NCBI GenBank assembly: GCA_004154925.1
Contig: QJNS01000745.1
Location: forward strand, 1-64,000
Direction of reading: 5' to 3'
Source: Monosporascus cannonballus
Taxonomy: Eukaryota > Ascomycota > Sordariomycetes > Xylariales
Length of the DNA: 64,000 bases
Shown here: positions 44,801-57,033 of the stretch, piece by piece
Position numbering within the stretch: position 1 is the stretch's first letter
Layout of the letters: each line of letters opens with the position of its first letter
Made by a program: the position numbers and the translations under genes
Notes under the pieces: generated by a model
What the model was told of the DNA's origin: nothing
What the model saw: the letters and a program-made list of their open reading frames with translations, nothing else
Database searches by the model: none

Positions 44801-45580
44801 GACTCCAAAGCCGATTACTGCGTCGGGTTCCCCGATCATCGGTTGGCGATGGGTTATACGCCTACTTTGCGGAAACAAGTGCAGCATATCCCCACTCAGC
44901 CATGGGGAATGAGTTTCAGTAAGGCCTATTACGGTGGATTTATGGACGAATCCACGCGGAAGTTATACCCCATACAGGGGAAAACTCGTGTTAGTGAAAT
45001 CTCGAGGGGCTGGGGTCGAATCGAGCCGAATAGTGTATTCCCTACGATCACTACGACTTGCTGCCCCGCAGACGCTCGCGTAGGCCAAATCAACCATTGG
45101 TATCAACCACGGCCTATCACAATTTTGGAGGCCAGGCGAGCGCAAGGCTTTCTCGACAGCGAAGTCCTTGTCGGATCGGCCTTGAATCAGTACAGGATTG
45201 TCGGCAACAGTGTGGCGCGGCAGGTGGCGTTGGCCCTTGGATTGGCCATACGGGAGGCGTGGTTCGGCACTATGCACGACGAAAAGCCTATCCCGCAGAA
45301 AGCGGCTAACAATAACCATGTCATCACCAAAAGCATCGAGACAGTTCTAAGTGCTCCCAGTGACCCGATCCTCTTGGACTCGAGTTCGGATGAGCAATCG
45401 GCTGGCGTTTCCGAACCGCTGCCTCACGAGACGCCTTTGACAACGCCTGCCATCAGCGACATGAGTGAGAGGACGGGATCAGAGACTCGCCGTAAACGGA
45501 CGTCGACATTCTACGTCGAAGTCGTCGCCAAAAGGCACCGGCCCACTGTCGTGAGATTGGACGGAGACAGCGGTGTTTAA
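41834..45580 (+). CDS. dim-2: DIM-2-type cytosine-5 DNA methyltransferase, 1248 aa
   Basis: The start is ATG 41834 (GATACCATGG); the frame upstream has no ATG. N-terminal divergent region to residue 460, containing VEVRIPLSTLTQPRSLF and LPVGNYGDEYHS, both landmarks of Neurospora DIM-2. BAH domain about 465-600 (WYGLVQQIHQ, FDVIWMYHPRDTPC, NELFLSDNCTC). A second BAH-like stretch follows about 612-690. Catalytic domain about 750-1145: motif I DLFCGGGNFGRG, motif IV SPCPGFS with the nucleophile Cys835, ENV of motif VI, QSRSRVF of motif VIII, and GNSVARQVALA of motif X. In Neurospora DIM-2 carries out all known DNA methylation, directed by H3K9me3 and HP1 to RIP-mutated repeats. RID, the RIP-specific paralogue, lacks this BAH layout and is shorter. 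All catalytic motifs look intact. Confidence 0.92.
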   Translation: MDRRAHLSNGQRASVLTVYRQEVANLESVSSGPLLCDDTDIFSVHVDVDSFETHARTPSRSLSSPSELEDVDDGDVLTAGGLDLKALQDKTREETSSHIGGLLLPNHVSLSTNVEVRIPLSTLTQPRSLFEGAEPPAPQTTEARAVAVLFDALKSRGPIEGDDFLEFDLDDFSIYIDAPQYPNELRPLQHLNKADRFFFDGILSVGDTRLYLKRVPFRELPVGNYGDEYHSAGDRIWIRSILNELPKKEIYYRLKSPSVEYARYYTPFLWIADLAKHVIDYCEYLRTTDRRAVLYDFKSRFSIWILRKHRKSKGFRKWYEAHGDDDFRGAIVANITYIWREAYGLDPKSATYHRFWRETISLDRYLSNLAFADKSSDRDGHAGTPSRKATENQRVPKTTVTTYIHDLFRHMSFGKVLESVEPSTEVKKCQEAVMKHSTVRSTPSQMDDGERHSSGGIVLVESIKCGDVVSTSPDDAKRTTTRWKVETSVHHDDQYVWYGLVQQIHQTARGKRTFDVIWMYHPRDTPCAKMKYPWKNELFLSDNCTCHSDVAKVREEDIISTHTVDWFGTPPTSGNLFVRQTYLCDEQRWVTLQHEHMKCEGKGLSSQSEELEVGDAVLVQTQSTSLDLENFMIEAFFIRGTKKFVRLRRLLRRRLVDPGAPKSPLNELVYSERLVEIEAKSIARRCLVRAFHTGERIPAPYGRNGTGDAFFITHQELATGDGKTRFVPVGPDTLSLLRQGFNPNCTAKSERLQGLDLFCGGGNFGRGLEDGGAIEMRWANDIWGEAIHTYMANTTPGTCTPFLGSVDDLLRQALLGGTKAPRPGEVDFISGGSPCPGFSLLTCDKTTDKQRKNQSLVASFASYVDLYRPHYGLLENVIQMVQSKHNRDECVFSQLVSAIVGLGYQTEILFLDAWSFGASQSRSRVFLMFTAPGLRVPKAPIPTHSRPDVPRRKLGLMSNGQSFSQREHLPTPFKFVSAMEATGDLPDIQDSKADYCVGFPDHRLAMGYTPTLRKQVQHIPTQPWGMSFSKAYYGGFMDESTRKLYPIQGKTRVSEISRGWGRIEPNSVFPTITTTCCPADARVGQINHWYQPRPITILEARRAQGFLDSEVLVGSALNQYRIVGNSVARQVALALGLAIREAWFGTMHDEKPIPQKAANNNHVITKSIETVLSAPSDPILLDSSSDEQSAGVSEPLPHETPLTTPAISDMSERTGSETRRKRTSTFYVEVVAKRHRPTVVRLDGDSGV

Positions 45581-46659
45581 CTCGACTAAACCCAAAATAC
45601 AAGTGTACATCGCCCCTCTTAATCAAGCAGGACAGCACCCTCTACGGCCTTTCTTGGGCTAGGGCCACCCACATCAGCAGGTGATTCTCCTCAAGTGTAC
45701 CATAACCTTGTCGGGTAAAGCTCAGCTATGGTTGGCTGGAGTTGTTTATGCATTCGACCGTGATCTGTACATACGGAGAATTTACGCCTGAGACTAGACG
45801 ATAGGGAAGAAATATCATAGGAGTGTCGGCGAATCACAACAACGGCAGAAAAAGGTCGCTGAAAAGTTTTCTGCATTCCGGAAAGGGCATTGGCGAGCAT
45901 TTGCAGGATAGCCCTCAGAAACAGCATTGGTGGTGTGCTGCATCCAAAGATGTGTTTGATACCCGAGTCATGGCGGCATAGGGGACGTTTTAGATAGGGG
46001 ATTGATGCCTCCTGATATGTGTTGGGCCATGGGGAGTGCGGCTGTTGAAGTAGGGACTTTGAAACGAACCGCATTTGTTGTCCAGTGGCTTGGGCTATGA
46101 TTGCTCCAGGGTATATGCACATGGTAGAGGAGCGAGAACATAGGATACTCAAATAGATCCCGATGGTTCGGACCTCACTCGGGGAGGTGAACTATGATAT
46201 GAATACCCTTCGGTGCCACTGCAGCGTTTGTTTCAGGCTTCTGTGCGCGAGGTTGCTACGAATTCTACGTTGCACAAACGGCAATGCTGTATGTGAGCTC
46301 CGTACGGGGTAAGCTCCAAGGCTCTAATTTGAAAGCCGTGGTTGAGTGCTATTACTTTTAAACACGGTCGGTCCCTTCCCACCAAATGGCTAGCTTGCCA
46401 TCTCTTCAATATGCACAATCCAAATATATACATTCACATAGAGGGGCTAAATACCCCTTACTCGCCTAGTCTCGAACCTTTCCAAACGTACTGCTAATGT
46501 GCATCTAGATAGGAGGCGGATACTTCATAGCGCTAATCCCGATACCCTCGGCCAACTCCAGGTTGGGGGTCGACCAGACCCAAGCTGCCAGTTCGACGTT
46601 AGCAACTTCAGCCTATGATATGGACCCGGGGGGGGGGGGGGCGTTCCCGGCAATTNNNN
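45581..46659. other. intergenic, ending in a G run
   Basis: Contains the dim-2 3' UTR. The minus ORF 45,691-46,152 (153 codons) is the longest but shows no domain or hydrophobic pattern. A G14 run (46,628-46,641) directly precedes the assembly gap. Confidence 0.5.
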
Positions 46660-46665
46660 NNNNNN
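46656..46665. other. assembly gap, 10 N
   Basis: Ten N bases preceded by a 14-base G homopolymer. The gap falls near the C-terminal end of the P450 relic, so part of the disorder there may be technical. Confidence 0.99.
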
Positions 46666-46667
46666 CC

Positions 46668-47690
46668 CCGCCCCCTTACAGCGAAATTCATCGGGATCAA
46701 GGGAAGGGTCTTCTTCATCTCCAGCCACGCGATATGCACACGCGCTTGCCGCAGCTGAAAGAAAGCCATAAAAATAAAGTCACGCTACACGCGCCGTCCA
46801 AGCTCCTTGCCGGCCCCGATTCACCACTCCGGTCTGAGCTCGGACGCGTCGGCCCCGTAGACGTCCCTGTCCTGGTGTACCACCGCTTCGATCTGACAGC
46901 CCACGACCGTCCCCTCCCGGGGGTTGTCGCGCCGCCCCGGGAAACTACCCGGTTGAGGTCTTACGACGCTATGGGCAGGACGCGCATCGACTCCTTGAGC
47001 ACGGCGTGGGTAGGGCACCTTGAAGACCCGCGACCCACTTCAGCAGGCCCGAGAGGGTGCCGGCGGAGGACAGGCCCGTTGGGGAGCTCGCGCGATAGCT
47101 CCTGCCGGGCCTCGGGGTGCCGGGACAGCCAGGTACGGTGTACATGAAGGTCAGCATCCCCCCTGCTGGTGTCGGCGCCCGCCCCGATGGGCGACATGGA
47201 TGATGATGCCGAGGACCTCCTCCTGCGAGAGGGGCTCGGGGTCCTTGGCGTGGCCCTGGAGGGACTTCTGGCAGAGGTCTTTTGTCGCTGCTGCTCGTCG
47301 GACTGGTCATTGTAATAGTTGTTAATCTTCCCGACGCGCATCATTGGGCTGTCGCAGACGATCCTGATCCGCGCTGCCAGCTGGCTCAGGCTCTTGTTGG
47401 CCACGTAGTCGGCAGGCGACGGGGAGCACGTATCAGCATCCCCGGCGGTCGAAGCCGTCCAAGGCGGCGACCAGGATGCCCTCGGCGTCCTCGCCGCGCC
47501 GCACGAGACCCGGCGACTCGCCGAACCCAACGCGCAGCAGCACGTCCATGGCCAAGAACTGCAGCCACTGGCCGACGTCGACGCCGCCGCTAGGGTTCTG
47601 GAAACCTTTCTGGCGGCCAAGAACCTCGAGGACTCGCCAGGAGGAGATAGATGGACGGGGACATGTTAATATCCCCAAGGCGCGACCTAC
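46668..47690 (-). pseudogene. cytochrome P450 relic, multiply frameshifted
   Basis: On the minus strand P450 landmarks occur in the right order but in changing frames. First is NPSGGVDVGQWLQFLAMDVL (a helix C region, near 47,590-47,530). Then come YVANKSLSQLAARI, SLQGHAKDPEPLSQEEV-type sequence, and the I-helix remnant LTFMYTVPGCPGTP. After these follow AVLKESMRVLP (the K-helix E-x-x-R, 47,010-46,980), PREGTVVGCQIEAVVHQD with YGADASELRPEW (the PERF region, 46,930-46,825), and near 46,740 HIAWLEMKKTLPLIP, helix L. A normal heme-Cys motif is not recoverable just before helix L. The N-terminal membrane anchor and first 150 residues are absent. Its GC content is high and it ends within 80 bp of the AT-rich block, so it decayed by indels rather than by RIP. 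Confidence 0.75.
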
Positions 47691-47764
47691 CTCCTAGTCC
47701 TCCTCGCCGCCTCACGCAATCTAGCCGTGGGAATCTGCCATCAGTTCCTGGTCCTGGCCTGGTA

Positions 47765-47924
47765 TGTGAGACCCTGACATCACACACAGAAGCATATAAC
47801 TGAAGAAGAAGTGTATTAAAGGTTGCATAACCTCTACAAGGTCTTTCATAGAAGGTAAAGGTGGTAAACTCTTCTTAAATACAGATAAAAACAGTAGTAG
47901 CCAAGAGATAACAATACCGAAGTG
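47765..47924 (+). repeat. direct repeat copy A at the edge of the AT-rich block
   Basis: About 160 bp that reappear in the same orientation at 62,416-62,574. Matching landmarks are CACAGAAGCATA vs TACAAAAGCATA, ATTAAAGGTT, GGTAAAG.TGGTAAAC, CAGATAAAAAC and CGAAGTG. Nearly all differences are C/T or G/A, with this copy the less mutated one; one small indel lies near the 3' end. It starts TGTGAG, like many LTR ends. It may be the left end of an older element or a solo LTR fragment. Confidence 0.65.
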
Positions 47925-50900
47925 GCCGAACCTATTTTTATTAGCCGGTTAGCTAATTAAGCTATAACGTTACAAAATTTAATATGTCCCTTTAGTTATT
48001 AGGAATTAATAATTAAAACTTTTATAAATTTGAAAAATTTCCTAAAAAGGAAACACCGTAATGGTTAATTTTCTTAAAAAATAGAAAATATAAAAATACT
48101 AGTTAAAATCCGTGTATTTCGAAATTCCCAGATTTCGAAAAGCTTTTAATAAGATTTAAACCTATACCGTTAAATATTAGAACCTAATATTATATTTTTA
48201 AACCATTGAAGTTTTGTTAAAAATTTAATATTTTAATATTTAAAGTGGTTTAAATTTCGGAAATAGAGAAAAAAAAACGGAAATAAGTATTTAAAAAAAT
48301 GAAAAGAACAGCTTTCCGTTATTGGATAATATTTAAACTTAAATTAACAATTTTTTAAGTTTTTTAACATTGAAATAACGTTTTAAAAATTTAATAACTT
48401 AACGAATTATTAATATTATTAAACTTTAAAAACTTAATAAACTTATCTGTTATTATAACGTAAATAAATATTTATTTAATGTATATTCCTTTTTCTACCT
48501 ATATTTTATAAAACCAATAATTATAAATATTCATATATTTTAATTTTCGAATAAATTATAGAGTTTTTTTTAAAAAATAATTCACCGTATCGTTTACTTA
48601 TAAAATATTTAAATAATTGAAATTTCGCTTAATTTTAACTTAATAAGTGTAAATAACCTTAATATAAAAAAGCTTTTTATCGGTTTAGGATAAAATTAAT
48701 AATTTAATCTCTGTATTTAAAATAATAAATATATTTTACTTATTTAATTTTTATACGATAAAATGACTAAATAATAATATAAAATCGTTAAAAGTTTTTC
48801 CAGTTAAAAATATCTGCCAAAAATATTATTTGTATATAAAAATAATCGTACGTTAAAATTTTTCTTATTTTCGAATTCCAAAGTTAAGGTATGTATAAAA
48901 TAAACGTAAAAAAATAATTTTGTTAAAAACATTAAAATACGTATATTTTAGATTTTTATAATAATGAAATAGCTAAAAAATAAATTTAATTAAATACGGG
49001 CAAATAACAATAATTTCGTATAATAAATTTTCAATTTCTTCGAAATATAATTTCTTATTATTATCGATATTTCACCTTAGTAATCATTGAAATCTTTTTA
49101 TTTAAAAACTTTAAAATAAAGTTTTCTAAATTTAAATAACTTAAAATATATATATATGATTTTTCTCATAAATATTTTATTACAATTATAATTCTTAATG
49201 ATATAATGTTGCTAAATACGGATTTTAAAAAATTATTATAAATTTTTAAAATCGTTAATATAAAAACGCTATATTAACTTTGAATTTTTTTGATATATAT
49301 TATATTGCAAATACTATTTATTATATTTATATTTTTAATATACCACGCAACCTTAATTAATTATTAGTTATAATATATAAGCTATTCGGAACGGAATTTA
49401 ATTTTAATTCTCTTAATTCTATCATTAAATTCCGTTATTATAAGAATAATAATTATCTTAAGCTGTATAAGGTTTTTTCAAATTTTAAATAAAAGTTCAA
49501 ACGTATAAATCTTTATAAAACAACATACGTAAACTAACTTATCGAAATCGTTATCTAAAAATACGATAATAATATTAAATTAACAAAATTTGACATTAAA
49601 TCAGATTATAATAATTATAACTATAAAAAAAACTTCGCTATTAATGTAAAACCGCAAACGTTAAAATCTTTATCGAATTAAAAATTATAAATGATTATAA
49701 TTTAACTTTAAATTTCTACAATATTTTATATTAATTAAATTTATATTTAATGATTTATATTATCTGCGTAATATCGTTAAAAATTGTATTTTAAATCGTT
49801 TTTTATAGTAAAATAATAATACTTAGTCGTTTTACTCGATATATTTAATTTTATTTTTTGCGTAATTACTCTTTAATTTTTAGTACATTTTTATTATATT
49901 GGTTTTTATTTATTTTAAATATAATGAAAAGCTTAAGACGATATAAATAATTATATTTAATTGTAACTAAAAAAGAACGTTAAAAAGATTAAATACATAT
50001 TCTATTTTTTAAAATTTAAATTTATAATCAATATTTATTTAAATAATTTTTTATTTTACGTTTCAAAATCGATTATAATTATTTAATCGAAGAAGCTTAA
50101 TTGCGTATAGTATTATAGTAATTAGAAAAACTTTAATAATATACTTTAAATTTTATCCGATAATAATATGTGAAATTATTAATAATTGAAAATCTTAAAA
50201 GTTATAATAATTTCGGATATAGATAAAATATAGTTATATAACTTTTTATTTTAAATTATTCGTTTTATTAAAAATATTTATAATTATTATAATTATATCG
50301 TATATAAAGCTTTTAAATTTAATTTACGTTATCGTAATTTTTACAGCTTTAATAAATTTTGTATTTAAAAAATATTATTAAAATAATTATTAAATGTTTT
50401 AAAAATTATTATTATAGCTAAACTAAGGATATTTATTATTAATCTGATTATTTAATTTCGCAATTCCGAACGAAATCTTTTTCCGTTTGTTTAATATTTT
50501 TCGTTTAGTAAAAACAACGTATTATTAATAAGAGAATTCATATCTAATATATTATTACTTACGTATTTTATAAAATATCAAACATATGTTTTAAAATATA
50601 TTTTTTAAAACTTTTATAATTTCTCGAATAGTTTCTGTAAATGTATAAATTTTTAAGCCGAGCCATATAATATTTATTACGTTTATCTATAAGTTTTTTT
50701 CGACTATCGATATTTTGTTTTTTTAATAAATTATTGGTTAAAACTGTAAATAAATATATTATTAATAATATATATAATTATTGATATATTTTCTGGCTTT
50801 AAATTCAAAAAAACATTATTATTAATAATTAAATAATATAGATTTATAATAATTATATTTCAGGTATATTTATAAGCGTTTACTGATTTTATAACTTAAA

Positions 50901-51092
50901 AAGCCGAAAACTTATAAAATATATTTATATTAAAAATTGTTTTTGCAACTTATTTTCGAAAATATTTCATTATACGATATAATTATTTTAATATTAATAA
51001 ACTTTTTTTAAAAAACAGTATTATATTAATTAAAACGATTAAAACTATTTTTTATTTAAAAATATAATTAATTGTAAATTTAATACTTAAAT
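47925..51092. other. AT-rich, RIP-like DNA without a resolvable gene
   Basis: Extremely A/T-rich with residual CpG-containing ACG and CGT triplets, as left by RIP, which attacks CpA more than CpG. There is no ORF over 60 codons. Stop-poor minus-strand phases near 50,450-50,580 hint at former coding sequence, but I could match none to a family. Confidence 0.7.
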
Positions 51093-51097
51093 AAGTA
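51093..51097. repeat. target-site duplication AAGTA, left
   Basis: Identical to AAGTA at 58,496-58,500, directly flanking the LTR element. Five base pairs is the usual duplication for Ty3/gypsy integration. Confidence 0.9.
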
Positions 51098-51303
51098 TGT
51101 GAGAATACAGCCCCTATAAGGATAAGGCTGGTAGCCAACCAATTACCGATCAGCCACCAACCTACTTATTAATATAAATCCACCATCTGGCAGCTAATAA
51201 AAAATGCTAAATAGAAATAACTTAATATATTTATTTCTTGGAATTTATTTCACGACTAATCGGAAATCACCTTACTTAACTTACAATTATCCATTATTTT
51301 ATA
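51098..51303 (+). repeat. 5' LTR of the Ty3/gypsy element, 206 bp
   Basis: Begins TGTGAGAATACAGCCCC and ends CATTATTTTATA. It aligns without gaps to the 3' LTR; the original terminus was TG..CA, seen as TACA in the 3' copy. By hand count about 40 positions differ and all are transitions. Confidence 0.93.
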
Positions 51304-52548
51304 ATTTTTTTATTTATTATAAAAGGTAACGCGATAATTACCAAAAGCAAAGCTCGCCGACTACAAAACGAACCTAAATTACCAGTCGAAAAGATCGCCG
51401 ATCGGAACCCAACCGACAAACGATGAATTACGGTACGGGAACAGGCGAAAAAGCCTATAACGGAACCCTAACGGACAAAGGACCATAATTTTTGGGATCC
51501 TAAATCCCCTTATATATATAATAAAAACGTATTTCGATAACTGTTAACTAAACGGTCGGAAAATAAACGTAACATAACGAACGCGTTCCGGAATTCAAAA
51601 TAAAAAAAAGTTAAACCCTTTAATAATAACCAGATTTTAAAAATTATTCGTTAATAAAACGAATAATATTCGGAATTATTTTAATAATTAACTAAACAAT
51701 AAATAATAATATAAATTAAAAAAAATAAAACTTTATAAATTAATTATAATATCGTTAAAAACACTTAAAGGTAATAAACGAATATTACGTTATAATTATC
51801 CGAAATTTTCCGAACGTACGTTAATTAAAAAAAATTAAATAAAAATTATTACGGAAATTTACGTGAAAAAATTAAGGCGAAATGCTTTTACTTATATCCA
51901 ATAGGCTATAGGCCATATAAACGTTTTTATTACGAATATATAACGATTATACCGCGTTATATTTAATTATTTTAATTACGAAAAAAAATAAAAAATAAAA
52001 AATTTATAGATTTTTATTAGGAAAAATTATATAAATCTTAATTTTTTCGATAAAAAATATGAGGAATAATTTATGGAATTATAACAGTAATCCAATTAAT
52101 CGCTATTAAACTTTTACGTTAAATAAAAGTTTTTAATTTATAAAACAAAGTTTATAAATATTTTCAGCCCGGAAAACGATCGAAATAACAAATATTTTAC
52201 TTTTATTTACTTTTATAAATTAATATTAAAGTTATAAAATATTTTATTACAAAAAAACGTTAAATTAAAACGAATTTATAACGTAATAAATAAAGCAAAA
52301 CGTTATTAAAACATTTAAAAAAAGTAAAAAAAACCGATTATTTTCCGTTAAAAATATTAATAAAAATAAACGATCTTATTTTAATATTTTCGAAAAAAAA
52401 ACCTTAAAATAAATTAAAAGCATTACATAAAAATAATAAGAATTATAGGCATTTTTATAATTTAAAGATAAATAATCGCTAATTTAATTCCGATCGGAAT
52501 AAATTTATATAACTTAATATCCTTAATTTTTATAAAAACCTATTTAAA

Positions 52549-52590
52549 TATTATAACTGTAAAAAGCTAAATTACAAAAACATAAATTAC
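52549..52590 (+). other. relic CCHC zinc knuckle of Gag
   Basis: Fourteen codons with ligand spacing C-x2-C-x4-H-x4-C once RIP transitions are allowed for. The second Cys (TGT) survives, while the others are TAT or TAC, one transition away from Cys or His. It lies in frame with the reverse transcriptase motifs 1 kb downstream. Confidence 0.75.
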
Positions 52591-55500
52591 AAATAAAAAA
52601 AATACGAAAACTTTGCTATTCCGGCCATATAAAAATTAACCTCCAAAAACCGTACAAAACTTTATAATATATAACGATAAATTAAACCAATCCCTAGATA
52701 TAAACCTAAAAAAAAAGCCAGAATAAACGTATATATTTAATCCATTTCGATTAATAACTACAAAACGGTTAAAATAAAGCCGCCTTTTAAAAAAGGGTAT
52801 TTATTAAGAAAAATACGAAAAACGTAACGGTATAAATAAATATAAATACCGGAATATAAATAAATATTATAAGCAAAAATTTAACGAAAAAGCTTAATTT
52901 CTAATTAATCTCCGTAAATATTCCGGGCCTTATCGGCGCCAACGGCATATATATCAAATATTATAAAATTTACGAAATTTTTATTAACATAATAAATAAT
53001 AACGGAAACGAACGAAAATTTAAGTAAATTTATTTTATAATACGTTATAACCGGAAAATATCCGATTTTTTATTATTTAAACCCAAAATAAATAAATTAA
53101 GGATTTTATTAAATATAATTATATATTAATAATTATACGGATTATTATAAAAGGTTAATAAATAAAAAATCGTAAACCTAATATTTCCTACTAAGCAAAT
53201 TTATACCGTTAATTTGATAAATTTAGCCGAAAAATTAAATATCCCGGAATTTAAAAAATAACAAAAATAAAAAATAACTAACCTCCTTATATATTTAAAA
53301 AATTTCTGACAAATATATTCTGAAAAAATAATAAAAAAATATTTTAATTATTAAGGGCAAAATATACAATAAACCTAATTCAAAAAAAACGCCTTTATTT
53401 AACCTAATTTACTTTATTTGAAAAACTTAAAAGAAAATATTCGAAAAATATATCCGAAAAAACCTAAAAATAAGCCGGATATATTATTCGAAAACGGACG
53501 TAAAAATATTAATATTATTTGTACTTAAAAAAGATAGTAATTTCCGATTATACGTCGATTATAAAAAGCTAAATTAAATAACGATAAAAAATTAATATTT
53601 TTTACTTTTAATTTTAAAAATAATAAATTACCTAAAATTAATTAAGATATTTTCGAAAATTAGTTTTAAAAATACTTATTACTATATGAAAATTAAAAAG
53701 GGCAATTAATAAAAAATCGCTTTCCAAATACGGTATAAGTAATTTAAATATACGGTTATATTATTTAGCCTTATTAACGTATTAATTATGTTTTAAATTT
53801 ATATATATAAAATATTAATTAAATTAATTAATTATATATATATAATATATTTAAATAATATAATTATTTATTCGGATAACGAAAAAAATATGCAAAATAT
53901 TTTTAGTTAATTTACGAACGGCTATTATAATATTAATTATTTATTAAAATATTTAAATACGAATTTTTTATTTTTTTTTAAAATTTATAATTAATACTAA
54001 TAATTTAGAAATGGACCGCCAATAGGTTAATACTATTAAAATATTATTTAAATTAAAATCAATTTATAATATTTAAATATTTTTGGAATTTACAAATTTT
54101 TATCGGAAATTTATCGCCTATTATTTACATATTACCGAATCTATTATTAAGCTTTTAAAAAGGGCGCAAAGCAAAAAAAAAAAATAACAAAATTCCGGTA
54201 ATCCGAAAAAGTTAAAAAGGCGTTCTAAAACTTAAAAAATACCTTTTAATCAGTAATTATCTTCCGACATTAAGATAACGCCAAAAATATTAAGGTTAAA
54301 ATAAATATTTTAATAAAAACTATATTAGGGATACTTTTATAAAAATACGGAAATATTAACGCCTAATTGCATATTAATCGTAAAAGCTAAATTTAACCGA
54401 AAAACGGTAAATTATAAAGCAATAAAAATTATTAGTAATTATAAAAAACTTAAAATATTAACGGTAATACTTTAAGGATACGGAAATTTTTTTAATACTT
54501 ACCAATTATATAACGCTAAAAAATATAATAAAAGCGCTGGCGCGTAACCTTAAGGGAAAATTAACTTAATAGGTTTATCGCCTTATATAATTTAATTTTA
54601 AAATCTAATACTAATCGGACGTTATTAACTTAGCGGATAAATTATTTAAACGCCCGAATTATATATTAAGGAAAATCGCATATAGAAACATAATCCCCAT
54701 ATTATCTAAAAAATTCTGACTTACGAATAATATGCCGAAAAATATACGGAAAATAATCGCAAATATATAACGTAATTTAAAATATTATAAAAAGACAAAG
54801 GGCCTTATAAAAATAACGCAAAATTCGCTTATTACAAAATTTCTAAATAGATTTCAGATAACGAAAATTTAAATAATTATTATCTGTATAAAAAAAACGG
54901 AAAGTTTTTATTATATAATTATAAGAAATTTTTTTAAGAAAAATAAAAAATTATATATTTATTAAATTTATCGTTTATAAATAATAATATAAATACGAAT
55001 CGCAATAATAATACGATTAATAATTAAATAATAATAACTGCAAATTACGACCGTATTATAATCGGATTCCGAAAAATTTAAAAAGGACAAAATTAATACT
55101 AAAGCTATTATTTATAATTAATACGTTTTACGTTTTTTAGCAAAAAAATTATTGAAGGACGAAACGGCATTTTAGCCGAAAACCTCCCAATAATTTTATA
55201 ATCAGATTCGAAAATTATAAATTAAAAACTTAAATATTATAAAATTAATACGGATAATTAAACACTACGCCGGAATAAAAAAAAGATATTTCCTAAATTT
55301 AAATAAAATTTTATATTATCGGAATAAATTCGTAATCTTATTATAAGGCGTTTTACAAAAATAATTAATTAATTAATATTATAATAATTTAAAAATAAAA
55401 TATATAAAATATATCCATATATTAAAATTAATATCCAAAAAGTTTTATTAAGAAAATATAATAAACGATATCCGAAAATATATTAAGTAATATCTAAATT

Positions 55501-57033
55501 ATTAAGGCATAATAAAGCCATATTATAAACCATATAAATAATTATAACCCTTATTATTACCTAAATAACTTTTCTAAAAAATCTTATTAAATTTTATTAC
55601 GGGATTTTTCAAAAGCCTAAGTTTAAATAAGTTAAAATACGACGTAATTCTGGTAATCGTCGACCGCTTTACGAAATTAAAATTATTTATTTTTACAGTT
55701 AAAACCTTAATTATAGCCGAATTAGCCCGATTATTTTATAACGAAATTAAATACAGATTCGGTACGCTAACCGGAATTATTAATAATAAAAATAAATTAT
55801 TAATAAATTAATTTTAAGGGGAATTTTGCAAAAAACGAAATATTAAACGGCGAATATCGATTACTTATTATCCGTAAACCAATAAATAAATAAAACATAC
55901 TTATTAAGTCCTAAAATATTATTTTCGTAAATACGTTAATAAATATTAAATTAATTGGACAAAATTATTACGAAATACGGAATTTACATATAACAATACG
56001 CGAAACATATTTACCGGCCGTTTTCCGTTTAAAACCTTATATAAATATTATTTAAAAATAATAAAATATCTTTTATAAAAATTTAAGGGATAAATATAAA
56101 AAATTAAAAAACGCCTCGAAAAAATAATAACTATTTATTAAATAATATATAAATATTAAAAGAAAATAGCGGTAACCCAGAAAAAATATTATGATTAATA
56201 TTATACGCTTATAAAATTTTAATTAAAACCATAAATAAATTTATTAACCAAAAACTTTAAATTCAAAAATTAAAAATTCGTACCTATTTATATCCGAGTT
56301 ATAATTAAAAAGCAAATAAATTCCCAAACGTACAAAATAATTTTTCTTATTAAATATTAACGGATACATAATATATTTTTAATATCCTTATTAAAACTAT
56401 AACATAACCGGAAACCGGACGACGTCTAAATAACATTACCGGACCTAATAAAGAAATAGAAAAAAATAAATAATAAAAAATATCGTCTGTTACCGAGATA
56501 ACCGGGAGTAACGCGAATATCTAATTAAATAAAAAGGCTGGCCCGCCGAGTACAATACGTAAAAGCCTTAAAAGCACCTTAAGTACGCATTTAAAATATT
56601 ATAACGTTACGAAAAAAAATTAAATACGTATATAAAAAATAAAATAACTTAAAGATTATAAGGTAATAACAGCCTAATCGGAAATTAATTACCTAATAAT
56701 TACAAAAATTACATAAAATAATTTTAAACAAAATTAAAATATTAATATTAAAATATTACCTAATTACATAATTATTTTTAAACTTTTGGCAAATAATTAT
56801 CTTATTATACATTAATCGGAAACTTATAAATAACGTAAAAAAAATTAAATTTTTATTTTAAAAATAAAATTTCGCGGTTAACCATTAAACCTTACGTTAA
56901 TTAATTTTTAATAGGCGTATTAAGGAAATTAATATAGGAATATCGGAAAATAATCGGAAAATATATAACGGCAAAAAACGAGTACGTTTATTAAATTTGT
57001 TAAGCGTAAAACCCGAAAACACTTAAAAATATC

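Noticed and set aside
45691..46152. 153-codon minus-strand ORF downstream of dim-2
   Set aside because: No domain, no recognisable composition, no splice partners, and it lies where the dim-2 3' UTR should be.
46628..46665. Poly-G run plus N gap as a biological structure such as a G-quadruplex
   Set aside because: It directly abuts an assembly gap and is most simply a sequencing or gap-filling artefact.
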